Of a DNA stretch of 64,000 bases, positions 31,201 through 50,113 are shown piece by piece. The DNA lies in the NCBI RefSeq assembly GCF_000002865.3, contig NW_001865068.1, positions 124,357 to 188,356 of the forward strand. The letters are read 5' to 3'. This DNA comes from Monosiga brevicollis MX1. Its lineage: Eukaryota > Opisthokonta > Choanoflagellata > Craspedida > Salpingoecidae. The notes under the pieces were generated by a model that saw only the letters and a list, made by a program, of their open reading frames with translations, was not told the DNA's origin and made no database searches. Each line of letters begins with the position of its first letter. Position 1 is the first letter of the stretch. Both the position numbers and the translations under genes were made by a program.

Positions 31201-33724
31201 GATGAAAACTATACCGTCGCCGCGCGTGCCATGATCCTGACTCAGTTCGTGCCCATTTTGCCTGTGCCCGCTGTCCTCTGAAATACCGCCCTGACCAGCG
31301 ACGTGTGCTCCGTTTACCACAGAAGCTCCCTGGATGCCTTGCCTATCGTCGAGGGAGAGGTGTCTCAAGAGCTGCTCGATTGGGATTTGGAGTTTGACAT
31401 GGATCTTGCCGAGTGTGACGCAAACGATAGCGAGGATGGAAGTCGAGCCGCCTCACGCTTGCAAGATAGGAGAGCTCAGTCGCCCAACCCCCTTCAGCCA
31501 CACAGCGTGATCGCCACTTCGGCTTCCCCCCAAGCTTTGGCTCGTGCCAGATCACCGACGCCCCCTCCCAAAAAAGCTGTTGTGGTATGTCTAGCTGACA
31601 CGTTCGATACGCCTCGGATTTGGCCAAGCTGCCAAATGTGTGATCGGTAGTATCAGAAGTTGGGCGTTTCTCGCCCCGACGATGACAGACAACCCCATTT
31701 TGACACACCCGCGATGCGTGCTGATCTCTTATTAGGATTACACCGATCCCACTCTGCCCTACACTCCACCAAGGCGGATGGTACAGGGAGCTGAAGGCAG
31801 GCTGGCCCCCGTTGTGAAGCGCAGTCAGAGCTTTGAGGCACTCAAGGATTATCATGAACATGCTTTTGATGAAGCTGACATGCCGGTGAGTCTGGGCACA
31901 GCCTTCAAGTGGCAAAATCGAGGGTGGTGGGATAGCAAGTGTGTGTGTGAGAGAGAGACGCACAGCAACACCCTTGGTTTCACTCGTGGCCATCTATCAC
32001 TGACTCTGCAACCTGCCTTGTCGTTGCTCATTTGCTTTTCCCGGTATACGTGACGCGACTCTAGGCCCCCACCGCTGCAACACCCATTACCAAGCCGAAT
32101 AACAAACTTCGCCGCCTATGGTCCAAGCGCGCAAAGAACGGTCCTGAGGAGGCCAGTGGACATGGTCGCAAGAGTCGTAAAGCGCGCTCAGGCACGCCCG
32201 TCAATGTTCCGGCACTGGACAGCGAGGAAACGGCCGCCAGGCAGCTAGGCAGCTCGTCGCTGCGCGCCGTCCGCAGGTCGGTGCTGTCCACCGCACCGCG
32301 GCCTTGGAGCACGTCTTTTGAGGCGGCAACCGGGGATGATCCATTCCAAGCCATTCTCAACAACAGCCACGATGGCAAGGATGCTGGCGTGCTCAAGCGG
32401 CGTCACTCGTCTGTGGGCCTGGAAGCAGCCATCCCCATTGGCGAATGTGATGCCTTGCCCTCCCCGTCCCATGCCTCGACGCTTGATCACGAGGAGAACC
32501 GCTGCACATCAACGCCCACATCATCAGAGCCACCAAGCCCCAAGGCCGCCAACTCGCCATTGGCACGGCGTGGGAGCGCGGTGTCCATATCAGTGGCCGC
32601 CACCGGCGAGGAAAGCATGGTACGAATGGCCCAGAGCCAACAAGCAGCCCTATCCATGCTCGAGGATCAGCCGCCCTCTGAGAAGGTGATGCAAGCGCGC
32701 TTGCGCGATGAAACGGCTGGCACATATGAGTTTATGCCTCTTCGGGGCCGGCCGGCAACATCGCCACGCGTCTTGACGCCAACCAAGAGGTATTCGCGGG
32801 AGGCGAGACACTCGATGGTGTTGGATCTCTCCTTCTTGGACACGGAGCGTCACAAGCAACCCATGGAACCGTTGAATTTCCCTGCCAAGTCCCAGCAAGC
32901 AACTGATGAGTCTGTCCATCAGGCAAAGGTTTCTCTGGCGAAAGACCGGGCCCTTGCGGCTGAGCAGGAAGCACGCGCTCGTCAAACAGCTCAGATGCCT
33001 GGAGGAGTAACCTTGGGTCAGTACCTCGAGTCCACATGGGCCGAGTTGATGAACGCCAACGGTCATATGTCTGCCAGCCAGCGACACACGCTTTTGACAC
33101 AGTTGATGCAGGAGCAACATGAGAAGCACTCGCTTCTCGAGATTTTGCGCGAACGCCAGCAGCACTCTCAGCAGCCCGCGCCAGAAGCCTCTCATCGGCA
33201 GAGATGGACTGGTGATCTCAATGTGGATGTTTACGGCACACAGCAGCCCTTGGTATGTCAACCATGACTGCGTTTACATGCGGGCTTTGCCAAAAACAAT
33301 CATCCTTTACAGACCTTTACCTTGCTTGCGTGCTGTACCCACTTGAATCATGTGCACTAACGCGTTTGCCCGGCCTGTGTGTTTTTAGAGTGACAAGGCC
33401 AGTGGCAGCCTTAATGCCAGCCCAAAGCAGGTCAATGCAAAGCCGAGCAATGTACACGCACCTCAAGGCCAACCAGGCTTGACCCGAGTAAGCACGGGTG
33501 GGCTAGCAGAGGGCCGGGCCGATCCGCGACACATACCTGAGGACGTACTGGCGATGTACGAGTCGGACCTCATGATCACGGTACCATCCGACCCAGTGCC
33601 GGCGGTCGTGAAATGGGTCATGCCAGAGCTTACTCAGTTGGGTGAGCTGAACGCTTTTCAAATGCGTGCAATCTCCGTTCTGCACGCTTCTCTTTGCGCC
33701 ACGGCAACTGTTCAGGCGTTGTAG
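28293..33724 (+). CDS. PH-domain protein with long Ser/Pro-rich, probably disordered tail
   Basis: Exons 28293-28346, 28518-28599, 28743-28999, 29161-29254, 29355-29642 and 29757-30247 join with matching phases; further exons run to the stop at 33722-33724. Residues about 25-150 form a PH domain: ALLYHGSLTISKHIY, then VDVFLLTDLFLITRH, and the closing helix with EEKQHWLYRIHSAICQA, which carries the invariant Trp. Such domains bind phosphoinositides or proteins at membranes. No DH, GAP or kinase domain was found, so it is not evidently a RhoGEF. The rest is rich in Ser, Arg and Pro (SRRGSF, RRRSQDTLR, RRHSSVGLE), with many basophilic-kinase-like sites and a Gln/Glu/Ala helix-rich segment near 32890-33200. 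The family was not recognised. The 28999 intron appears to use a GC donor. Confidence 0.72.
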
Positions 33725-34648
33725 TACGCGCAATTCGGGCCTGGCCTCTTTGTCTATGGAACGAGTGCCATGAGCTAGAAAACCGACTCGTCTTCAAACT
33801 CGCTATCTTTTGATGCATTATGATGTGTGCAATTTTTGGGGATTGAGCGTTTGCGCCTCGGCGAGGCTCGCCAACCCCGATACTTCACTTTCCAATCGAG
33901 GCTTGTACATACGCTTGCCACTCTGACGATTGGGGTGGTGTACAATTGAGTCTTATTATGAGATTGATCACATCTTGTGCATGGATGACGGTTGGGGAAA
34001 GATCTTCTTCCATTCTGATGACGTTTCTGCCCGACTTCAGCCCTGACGAGAGGGGTGTAGCCGTCAAGCAATTATGCCAGAACCCATTGCAGCCCCGACA
34101 CCTGTGGCCCCACCAGTGGTGGCAGTAATCACGCACAACGGTGACCCATCATGATATTAGTCGAACGTTCGGCTCAGTGCACAGCGCCGGAAATCAACAC
34201 ATGTCAACCGACACATCATATTTAACTTGCTGTTCGTGAGCGCGTTCCAGGCTCCTTGGTTTTGACGCAAACAGTTCTCATTCCCTCAGTGGTTCAGGAC
34301 ATCCGTACTCCATACAGCAACTCCCTCTTCGGCGGCAAGGAACGCGCATAAAAGGGTCACCTCGGCAAGTATATAAGTCCAATGGGCAGCGCCCGGTTTT
34401 TGTTCTTGTCTTTGCGAACAACATTACATGCGAATGTAAATTCCGAGAAAATGCAACGAAAATAGGCCAAAAATTATGGGAAAATGAGTGTAAAATTTGA
34501 ACGTGGATTGGTCGTGTGTCAAAAAAACAAAAACAAAAAGGGTCGGCACGATCAAATCACGAGTCGATAGGCGGCTCAGGTCGGCTGGAGCTGCGGTTAC
34601 TTCATCAAGCTCTAAAAACAACGTCGGAAGGTGTTGCCTAGTTCAAGA
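33725..34648. other. Convergent spacer between PH-protein gene and SH2-myosin gene
   Basis: About 0.9 kb between two stop codons. It is AT-richer than its surroundings at 34420-34560. A tatataag string occurs near 34370, but both neighbours converge here so a promoter is not expected. No tRNA or coding match was found. Confidence 0.55.
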
Positions 34649-40895
<6,247 letters not shown>

Positions 40896-41034
40896 CTTCC
40901 CTCCTCACTGCGAGAAAGGCAGATGTAGCAGGCCAGTTATAAAGCTCGCACAGGAGTCGAGAGGTGAAGAGCCGACGAGCCAAAGAGCTAGCGAGCTCAA
41001 AAGCCGATGAGCCAGCTCGACGACGAGCTCAAGA

Positions 41035-41285
41035 GCTATCACGAGCTAGAGAGCTAGAGAGCGAGAGAAGCTAGAGAGTTGGAGAGCTAGAGAGCCAGAG
41101 AGCCAGAGAGCCAGCGAGCTGGAGAGCCAGAGAGCCAGAGAGCCAGAGAGCTAGAGTGCTAGAGAGCCAGAGAGCCAGAGAGCCAGAGAGCCAGAGAGCC
41201 AGAGAGCTAGAGAGCTAGAGAGCCAGAGAGCCAGAGAGAGCCAGAGAGCCAGAGAGCCAGAGAGCCAGAGAGAGCTGGAGAGCTG
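41035..41285. repeat. Minisatellite of GAGAGCCA/GAGAGCTA units
   Basis: About 250 bases of eight-base units, mostly gagagcca with gagagcta and gagagctgg variants, starting some 140 bases upstream of the myosin start codon. Less regular related text extends back to about 40965. Confidence 0.93.
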
Positions 41286-41313
41286 GCCGCCCCCTTGTCC
41301 TTGTCCGTACTGA

Positions 41314-41336
41314 TGTGTGTGTGTGTGTGTGTGTGT
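41314..41336. repeat. Short GT microsatellite
   Basis: About 11 gt units in the myosin/SPT6 divergent spacer. Confidence 0.9.
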
Positions 41337-41992
41337 TGACCGTTTCTCTTTTCCTCAGTCTTTTTTAATGTTTGAGAGGGTTAGTTGAATTTAGCCAAAC
41401 AGTGTGATGATGATCACACATCGGGAAGGTTGATAACATGTGTTGTGTACACCTTTGTCCTTTTGCTTTTTTTTCACTTTCTCTCTCTCTCTGTCTCTCT
41501 GTCTCTCTCTCTCTCGTGTGTGGTGAGTGCGTGCATGAGGTGGATGTGAGGGGTCGAGGGACAGTGGCGGTGGCGGTCGTAGTGGACCGTGGCTGGCATC
41601 GTGGACTGTGGTGACTGTGGCAAGGGTGGCAAGGATTGTGCTTGTGAAGGTTGAGGGAGGGATGAGGATAGCAGGGAGGGGGGAGGGGTAAGACGAATGG
41701 GGAGATGGGAGATCATCACCGAGGACGTGGGCTCATCGTATGGGTCATGGTCAGGTTCTGACCAGCGTGCCCTCTTGGCCAGCTGTGTTGGCCGCCATAC
41801 TTTGCTCAGCACAGGGTCAGCCTCACGCCCATGATCAACGTCGTTGGTGACCGTTTATCTGTAGAATCACGTGCTCTGCTTTTCGCACAACGAGCACGGG
41901 GCACCCCGTGCGACCTTGCCACTAGGGCAACCCCCGTGCAGCCATACTCGAGTCCGGCCCACCAGCAGTTCACGAAGCAACCCATCAGCGCC

Positions 41993-44900
41993 ATGGCCGA
42001 GTTTGTAGATGAGCAGGCGGTGAGTTCCACAAAACCTTCAAGGAGTCGATTGTTTCATTCTTCTTGGGACTCGTGCGTTCCTCGGGGCTGACTACCACCG
42101 TCTGGCCCTGATGTCAATTCATGCGCGTCTAGGAGCTCGATGAGCTGGATAAGGACCGCGTCGATCCCGATGAAGACGACGAGGACGATGACGATGAGCA
42201 AGGTACGGTCTTCGACGCTGTGCATCCACTCAAACTCGAATCCACCTCCGCCACGGCCCCTGCGCAGTCTGCGCACTCTGTTGGCACCACCTAACTCTCC
42301 ATCGGCTTGGGGATCAAACGGGGTGACACAGAGGAGAACGACGGCTTTATCAACGATGAAGATGAGGAAGACGATCGGCCTCGGGCCCGCAAGCGCGCTG
42401 GCAAGCGCAAAGGTGCCGCTGCTGACGACGACGACGACGACTGTACGTCGCGACGCGTGGCTTACGGCCTGGCTACGGACGGGGCGCTCGGAGGGAGCCA
42501 TGTCGTCCTCTTGGTTCACCTTCTGTTTTGTTCGTAGATGACGAAGGTGATGAAGACTTGCTCAAGGACAACCTTGGCGAGGAGGAATATAACAAGCTCA
42601 AGGCTGCCAAACGGGTACGTGGCTGCCATCTTACCCTTCGCTCTTCGCCTCGCTCTCCGCCATCTCCTGGTCATCGCCACAACGGCCAACCCGGTGTGGT
42701 ATGGCGCGTAGAAAAAACTCATCATGGCAGACGACGACGACGACGACGACGATGACATGATTGCCATCCGCCGTTCCACTGCTGGTGGCAACTCCTCGAC
42801 CACTTCAGCTACACCTGCGCCCGCCGCCGACAACGCTCCCTCAAAGGATGCAGCGCCTCAAGCAGCTGAAACTAGCGCTGCTGCCCGCCAGGCAGTCGAA
42901 ATGTCTGATAGCGAAGATGAGGATTCTCATCCGGCAACCAGCGCCAATAATCAGCCTAGTCGATCCGCCGCCACGGCTACCAACGAAGCTCTTGGTGTCG
43001 ACGATGATGACGACGACGACGATGGTGACGCTGGTGTGCACGACGAGGACGATGACGATGACGATGATCTTGACGTGAGCTAACACCTCTCCTTGATAGA
43101 AGTACCGTTGCTGTCCAGCATTGGGCACACGTCGCTTCAACCTCTGCTCGCGCGTTCGCCACCTATCTCACTGTCGCCTCGCAAATGCAGGACTTCGTGG
43201 TGGAAGAGGGAGAAGAGAACATGAGCGAGGCAGAGCGCCAAGCCCTGCGCGCCAAGCGCCGTGAGCGTCGTCGTGAGCAAAAGCGCCGCATGCAAGGTGA
43301 GTGCCCACTTCTGTTGGCCGTGGTCTTGTTTCTCGTGATCGACGCCAGTTTTTGGGCAGTAACTGCTGGTGGCCTCTGCCTCTCATGGTCTCGTGGCATT
43401 TGCAGAGGCTGGCCTGGGTCAACAAGCCCAAGCCGTCCTCTCTCTGTTTGGAAGCGCCGAGGATTACGAGCGTCAGCTAGAAGATGAGTTTGCAGACTAC
43501 CGGGAGCTTCATCCGGACGAGCAGCAGTTGCCCGAAGAGCTGCGAGCCGACCTTAAGCCAACTACGGTACATTTGACTGCCCTGCCTCAACCCACCTGCA
43601 AATGGGGTTGAAGTATTTTCGTTCTCATGTACGCCCGCATGTCTCCTCATGCTTGTGCACGGCTTGCCCTTTCATGCTTAGGCTTCCGTCTTGGGTCGTG
43701 AGCTGGCTCTTACTGCCTCGCAAATTGTTGAAGAGGGTCAGTTCTGTACCATGGTGGTGACTGCAGCACGCTTGCGTCACACTTGTCCTGAGAGCCGCGC
43801 CTTTCTCGTGCTCACGATGGCTGCCTCATGACGTGGGGATGGCTCTTGTCAGACGTGCCCGAACGCATGCAGACGCAATGGCGCGGGCGTTTTCGCAAAG
43901 AACCCATCCCGGCTGATCTGTTGGATGATGAGGTCGAATACATCTGGTCGGCCTGCTTTGGAGCGACGTGGATCACGCACTGGTGTGTCAACCAGTATCA
44001 CAATCGTACTGGTCTTTTTGCAGACATGCCTGCACCATGCATTCAACTCATCGCGGCTCTCGCTGTCACAGGCACGATCCAATTCTACGCCGCACCTTCT
44101 TCCGGGATGAGTTTGCTGACATGCGTAAGCGCGACCCACTCGAGGTATGTTCATGTTGATGGCGAGGAGGCTTGCAGCACCACTCCTGGTTCGTCATTTC
44201 TTTGGTATGCTTACCTACCCTGTCATTCACGGCATCGGCTCATCACAGACGAAGCGCTGCATCGCCGAGTGTGTCAAACTGCTGCATTACGACCGCGTGG
44301 TAAGCACCTGCCCTACCCGCGGCAAGCGGTTCATGACACTTTGATCATTTTTTTTTTGTCAAAAATTTTATCTGACCCGGCGATTGCACAATCTGGCGGC
44401 CTGCTGCCCTGGTGGCTACATCCATTAGGATGATTTTGACGATTTGAACGCGACCACCAGCGGCGACGCCCAACGCACTGCAAATGGTCCACGTGAAGTG
44501 CCCTTTATCGCACACTTTCGCAAGGAAAAAGTTGGATTCCCTAGCGTGCTCAACTACCACGGTGCGTCAAGTCCTCGTTTCTAGGCTCGTGTTATTGCTC
44601 AACCGATCCACTTTTGCATGGTCGACCGTATTGACCCTTTGATTGTGGGCTTGTTTGCGCAGACCTGTGGCTCGTACAAGAATACGACCAGCGATTCCAC
44701 ATGCTCCACGAGCAACACGCTCGCTTGATTCGCCAAACCGATCATCTACTGAAGGTGAGCACATAGCAGGCGCTCCTCTCGGATTGCTCGCCCGAATCCT
44801 CTCTTCTCACACGCACGTCTCGCTCTCATTCAATTCAAAATGGCGTCAGAAACTTGAGCGTGATGCCAATGCAGGTTCTGCGCCGTCACACCGTGCCACG

Positions 44901-47900
44901 TTGATTGACAACAAGTTTCTCAACTACCTTTATGGCGTACGTATTCGCCCACTTTCGGACAAGTTACGACGACCGCTCTGGCCTGTTTGAAACTCAAGAC
45001 AATCAATTTGCCAATCTCGCAGATAAAATCCGATGAAGAGATGAAGGACGTGCGCGCCTTTCTGCGCTTTTTCTACGATGACCTCTTGCAGGAGCTGAAC
45101 ACCGGCTCGGGGAGCCAGAGTCATGACGACCAAGCCGAGACACATGCCTCGCGCCAGCGTCGTATCACCAGCCGCTACCACCACTCGGAAAGCGTGGGTC
45201 TGACTGCCTCCATGTCATGCTTCGGCATCACCCTGCCCCAGATTGTGGAAAACATTCTCAACGGATTCCAGCTCCACGAGGTTTGTGCACAAATAACCCC
45301 TTGCCCTCTTATTCCTCTTGCAGGACGCCTGCAACTGGTGCTGATTCTTGGAACGCTCACATTGTTTTCACATCTTCTTCAAGGTTCAAGCCCCCGCAGA
45401 AGACATCTTCCAGGTGGCCATGAGCTGCCCTGTCAACATTGATGTTGAGGAGGTTCGCAGGCTGCGCGCTCAGCATCTTGGGTTCCAACTACGCGAAGCT
45501 TGTGTTCACTCTTCTTGCTGTCCTCATGTTGATCATCGTCCGTACTCGCAGATTGTCAACCGCCTCCAGCATTGCTTGGCGCGTGAGATTGCGCAGCACC
45601 CCGCCGTCCGCGGTCACTTTCGCGAGCGCATTCGGCGCATGGCACTGCTAACCGTGCGTCCCACCAAAAAGGGATTCCAGCTCATTGACAAGTGGGATGT
45701 GCTGGCCAAGTACAGGTGCGTGGGTCCCACACGCGCCTACGCCTAGGCCTCATGACCAATGGCATGGTGTTCAAGTCGCCATTCCACCTGCAGCTGACAT
45801 ATCAGCTGACAAGCAACGTCCTTGTTTCGCCCCGACCACAGGTTCCTCACCAACAAGCCCGTCGATACGCTGAACGACGACACCTTCCTGTGGCTGATCA
45901 AGGGCAAGCGTGCCGGTCTGCTTGAGTACAGCTTTGCCGTGTCTGATCACACGGCCACGGAGATTGAGCAAGCCATTCTTGGCGTACGTGAGCCCGGGCC
46001 GATGGCCCTCTGTGTCGTGGGTCGAAGCTTGTTCGTGAGCAATATTGCTGTCCGACGCTCTCATTTAAAACGGGGTTTCTCCGCTGATGCAGGCGCTGCA
46101 ATTCACGGTCATGGATGACATGGCCCTCAAGTGGAAACCCCACATCAACGCCATCGTTCGGGATTGTGTGCGCGACATGCTGTTGGTCGATATGATCGAG
46201 GAAGTCGAAAAGAAACTTACCGCTGAAGCTGAGGTTGGTCGTACCAGCCCAATATGGCATAGCTGTGGTTCTCTCGTCCTCTAGCTGGGTCACTTGGGTC
46301 GGCTCGCAGCTGGTGCATTGGCCTTGTGACTCACGGGCAAATACTGCCCCACCGCGTGTAGCTCTTTGTGGAGGAGCAGTGCGCCAACTTTGTGCGCAAC
46401 TTTGTATCGCGCGCACCCTTCCAACCCGATTTTGCCGTGGAGGAGGGGCGCGAGGACGGTAAGAGTATTGGATCGAACCTGGCTGCTTGGATGCCAAGGA
46501 CTCACCCCCGCCCCACTCATTCTCGGTGTGTTTGTCATTCAGGCGTCCGTGTGACAGCATGCATTCTGGGAGACATGGGTGAAGCATCGTTCTTGGTCCA
46601 TCTCAACGGCTATGGCGATGTTGTCGACTTTATCAAACTGGACAACCTTGGTTTTAGGTCAGCAGCTCACAGTCTCCATCCCTGGTGCAGCAGCGACCTT
46701 GTCTGACCAAGTGCCCTTTGCCCCAATTTGCTTTGCTTCACTACAGCGAACACGCACGTAACGAAAGGGATGCACAGCGCCGTCGTGATGACAACGAGCG
46801 CATCAAGTACGCTTGGGCACATGGGCGGCATCCTCTTTCCGCCACTGGGGATACATCTAGTGCACGCAGCTGGGATTGGCTCCCAAACACTCACATCTCT
46901 TGACGCGCGGTGCCTCATGGTGCCTCATAGAAACTTTTTGCTGCTCAATGTGCCTGATGTCCTTGTGGTGGGAGCTGACCGTCAGCCGGCACTTCGTACG
47001 TATCGGCTTGGGCTTTGCAAGTTCGCATGAGCATGGACCTTCACTCTTCCTATTCCATCGCGTCACGCAGACTTGCACCGCACCTTTGGTGACATGGTTC
47101 GGAACATCCGAGAGGAGGTCGAGGACTTTCCTCCCGTGTCCGTTGAATTGGTTGAGACTCAAGTTGCCGAGGTACGCAAACTGCTTTGTGGCCGGTCGTC
47201 ATCACCTCGCTTGGAGTGTGGAAAACTTTTTCTCAGCACTGATGCTTGATCTGGGTCATATCTTGAATACTGTTGGATGTTGCACAGCTTTATGCGCGCA
47301 GTGTGCCAAGCAAGAAGGAGTTTGCTGAGTATCACTTCTCTCTCATCACGGCCATTGGCCTTGGTCGCCAAGTGCAGGTCAGGGACGTTGTGCCTGTTTG
47401 CAGTTCGAGTTTGTGATTGTTTGCCGGATGCGTTCATGGCTTCGAGCGATATAGATGGGTGCAATGGGGCTTTGGGTGTGAGCCAGCCTCGTGCCAATGC
47501 CACTTGTGTCCGTCACCTCATGCCTCACTGTTTTTGCCCTGCCTTACAACAAACGCAATATTGTCGGGTAGAACCCCGAGCTGATGATGGCAACGCTCTA
47601 CAATGAGGATGAAGACTTTTTGCACATCAGCATGCACCCTCTGCAGGAATTCATCTCAAAGGATCGCCTCCGCACAAAGCTGATTCAGGAGGTGTGTGTG
47701 TGTGTGTGTGTTGTTGTTGTTGTTGTTGTTGTTGCATAGCTGGGCACCTCGCGCAACACATGCGTTGTCTCATCTTGTCTCATAACAAAAAACGCGACAT
47801 GTGGTGCGCCTTCCCAGATGAGTGTTGCTGTCAACCGTTCGTGCATCGATTTGGTGGCTGCCGCGAGCAAGCCACAGCTGGCCAACGCGTTGCAGGTTTG

Positions 47901-50019
47901 TTCGCTCTGGTTCCTCAAGCAACAAAGTGCCATCACCAACGCCATACCCACGCAACTTGTGCTTCAACTTTTCCTTAGTTCATCTGCGGTCTGGGCAAGC
48001 ACAAGGCTGCGGCGCTTCTGAGCCACCTGCGCCCAACCGTGCGCGAGTTTCACGGCCGTCGCCAGGTATGCGGAGAAGTTGCTCAGCTTTGAAACACGTT
48101 TGTCACGAAGAGCAAGACTTGGCCGTGGCCTCACTACCCAATTGTTGGACCGTGGTGCTTCGCTAGCTGGCAGACATGGAGGGTCTGGGCCCATGCACGG
48201 CCTACAATGCATCGGCATTCTTGATTGTTCATCCAAGCCCTGATTATGATGAGCCGGTATGGAAATGCTGTTTGACGTGACGGCAACGGATGCGACACAT
48301 GGCCGTTCTGGTGGTGGATGAGGTGGAGCTGCAGAACTAGTGATAGGCTAGCACTCGGGCATCTCCATATGTTGGCGCCAAGGATTGACACCTATCGTGT
48401 TTTCCATGTATGTTTGTTTGTGGTTCGTTCAACAGGAACAGTCTTCTCGCTTGGATGAGCTTCTCATTCATCCAGAGTCGTACAAGTATGCCACCAAAAT
48501 TTGCATGGATGCTGTTGGCTACTCGGAGCACATTGGCGAGGATGAGGACGCCAATCAGTTGGCCAACGAGGCCATTGGCAAGATTTTGGACGATGCTTCA
48601 GGTCGTGAGAAGCTTGAGCGCCTTGACAATAGCCTTGCTGACTACAATCGCTACGTACGTTCAATTCTAAGCGGGCCCGACTGAGGGCCAACGCATCGTA
48701 CAATGCAACTATCCCCTCATGTCCATCAACCGGCACCTCACGTTTTATGTGCGTGGCCACAGCTCCAAACCTTGGGCTTGCCTGACATGTTGCAAACCTT
48801 GCAAGACATCATGACCGTTCTCAAGGCACCGCATCGGTACGGCGCTATACTTGGGTTGAGTGATGATGAAGCCTCGAATGTAAGTCTCACAGATGCTCCT
48901 GACTGTGTCCATAGGGAGATCCGAGCACCGTTTTTCAGCATGTCCGATGCTGCAGTGCAGGCGCCCATGGCCCCCTCCTTGTTTGATCGCATGCGTATCA
49001 ACGAGGCCCTGCACCGACGCTTCTGTGCGCTCTCTGGGTGAGTAGGAGTGGTGCAGACTCAGTAACTCAGCAACGTGCTGGTCGTTGGGGACTGAGAATC
49101 TGAATTTGAATTTGCTTGCAAGTTGTGCCCGTGCTCACCCGTTTGGCGTGTGGTGTGGTGTGGTGATGTGGCAGACAACTGATCCAGCATGTGACCGAGT
49201 CGGACATCCCCATCATGAGCAATTTTGACTGTGTGATTCTTCAAGAGCACAACTCGTGAGTACTCGTCGATGCACATTCACGCGGTGCCTGCTGACTTCT
49301 GATTGATCTTTTGCTTCGTGTACACAAACTTGATCCCCGGTGATGTAGGGGTGAACTCTACTTTCACAATCCGGTAGTGTTCGAGCCAACTGTCTGCATC
49401 AATCAAGTGGTCGATGCAGAGGTCTTGCGCTTTAAGGAACGTCCACCCTTGGACCCTTACGGAGAACCACAGGTTTGTGTGTTATGACCAGCGCTGGCGG
49501 CTTTTCTCATTTGGCCGTATAAAGCTGTGTCTACCATGATGTGCCATAGCGTTCTCCGTTTCACCCCGAGACTGCTACGCATTGACGGCTTTGAATTATT
49601 TTCACGTTTGGACTTTTGCATGATTTCATGTTCATTTTGATTGTGTGCGTGTGTGTGTGTGTGTGTGTGTATGTGTGGGGTAGATTGTGGACGTGACGTT
49701 GCGCATGAGCAATGGTATCCGTGCCACCCTCAACGTTCGCGACATCAGCTCGTCAGACATGAACGTGGATCCTCGTTCACGCCTACAACCGGGCATGGTT
49801 GGTTGGCTTCCTTTTCTTGGGTGCTACGAGTGATTCCAAAGCGTTGACAATCGTGGTATGGTCTCATTCCGTCTTTGGCCGTGCTTTTGCTGTGACTCTT
49901 TTCCTGCAACAGTTGGTGCAGGCACGAATTATCGACATTCGTTTAAAGTTCATGGAGTGCCGAGTATCAACCAAGAGTGCGTTGGCTGCAGTTGCCATGC
50001 TTTCTTTGCGCACGTAGTT

Positions 50020-50113
<94 letters not shown>

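Larger units (their letters stand above)
40896..41992. promoter_or_regulatory. Divergent spacer between SH2-myosin and SPT6
   Basis: This 1.1 kb spacer should contain the promoters of both genes. It holds a purine-rich minisatellite (41035-41285), a GT repeat (41314-41336) and a CT stretch near 41480-41515. No TATA box is evident and no other gene is recognised. Confidence 0.5.

Noticed and set aside
34365-34380. tatataag string as a TATA-box promoter
   Set aside because: It lies between two convergent gene ends, and no gene starts nearby on either strand.
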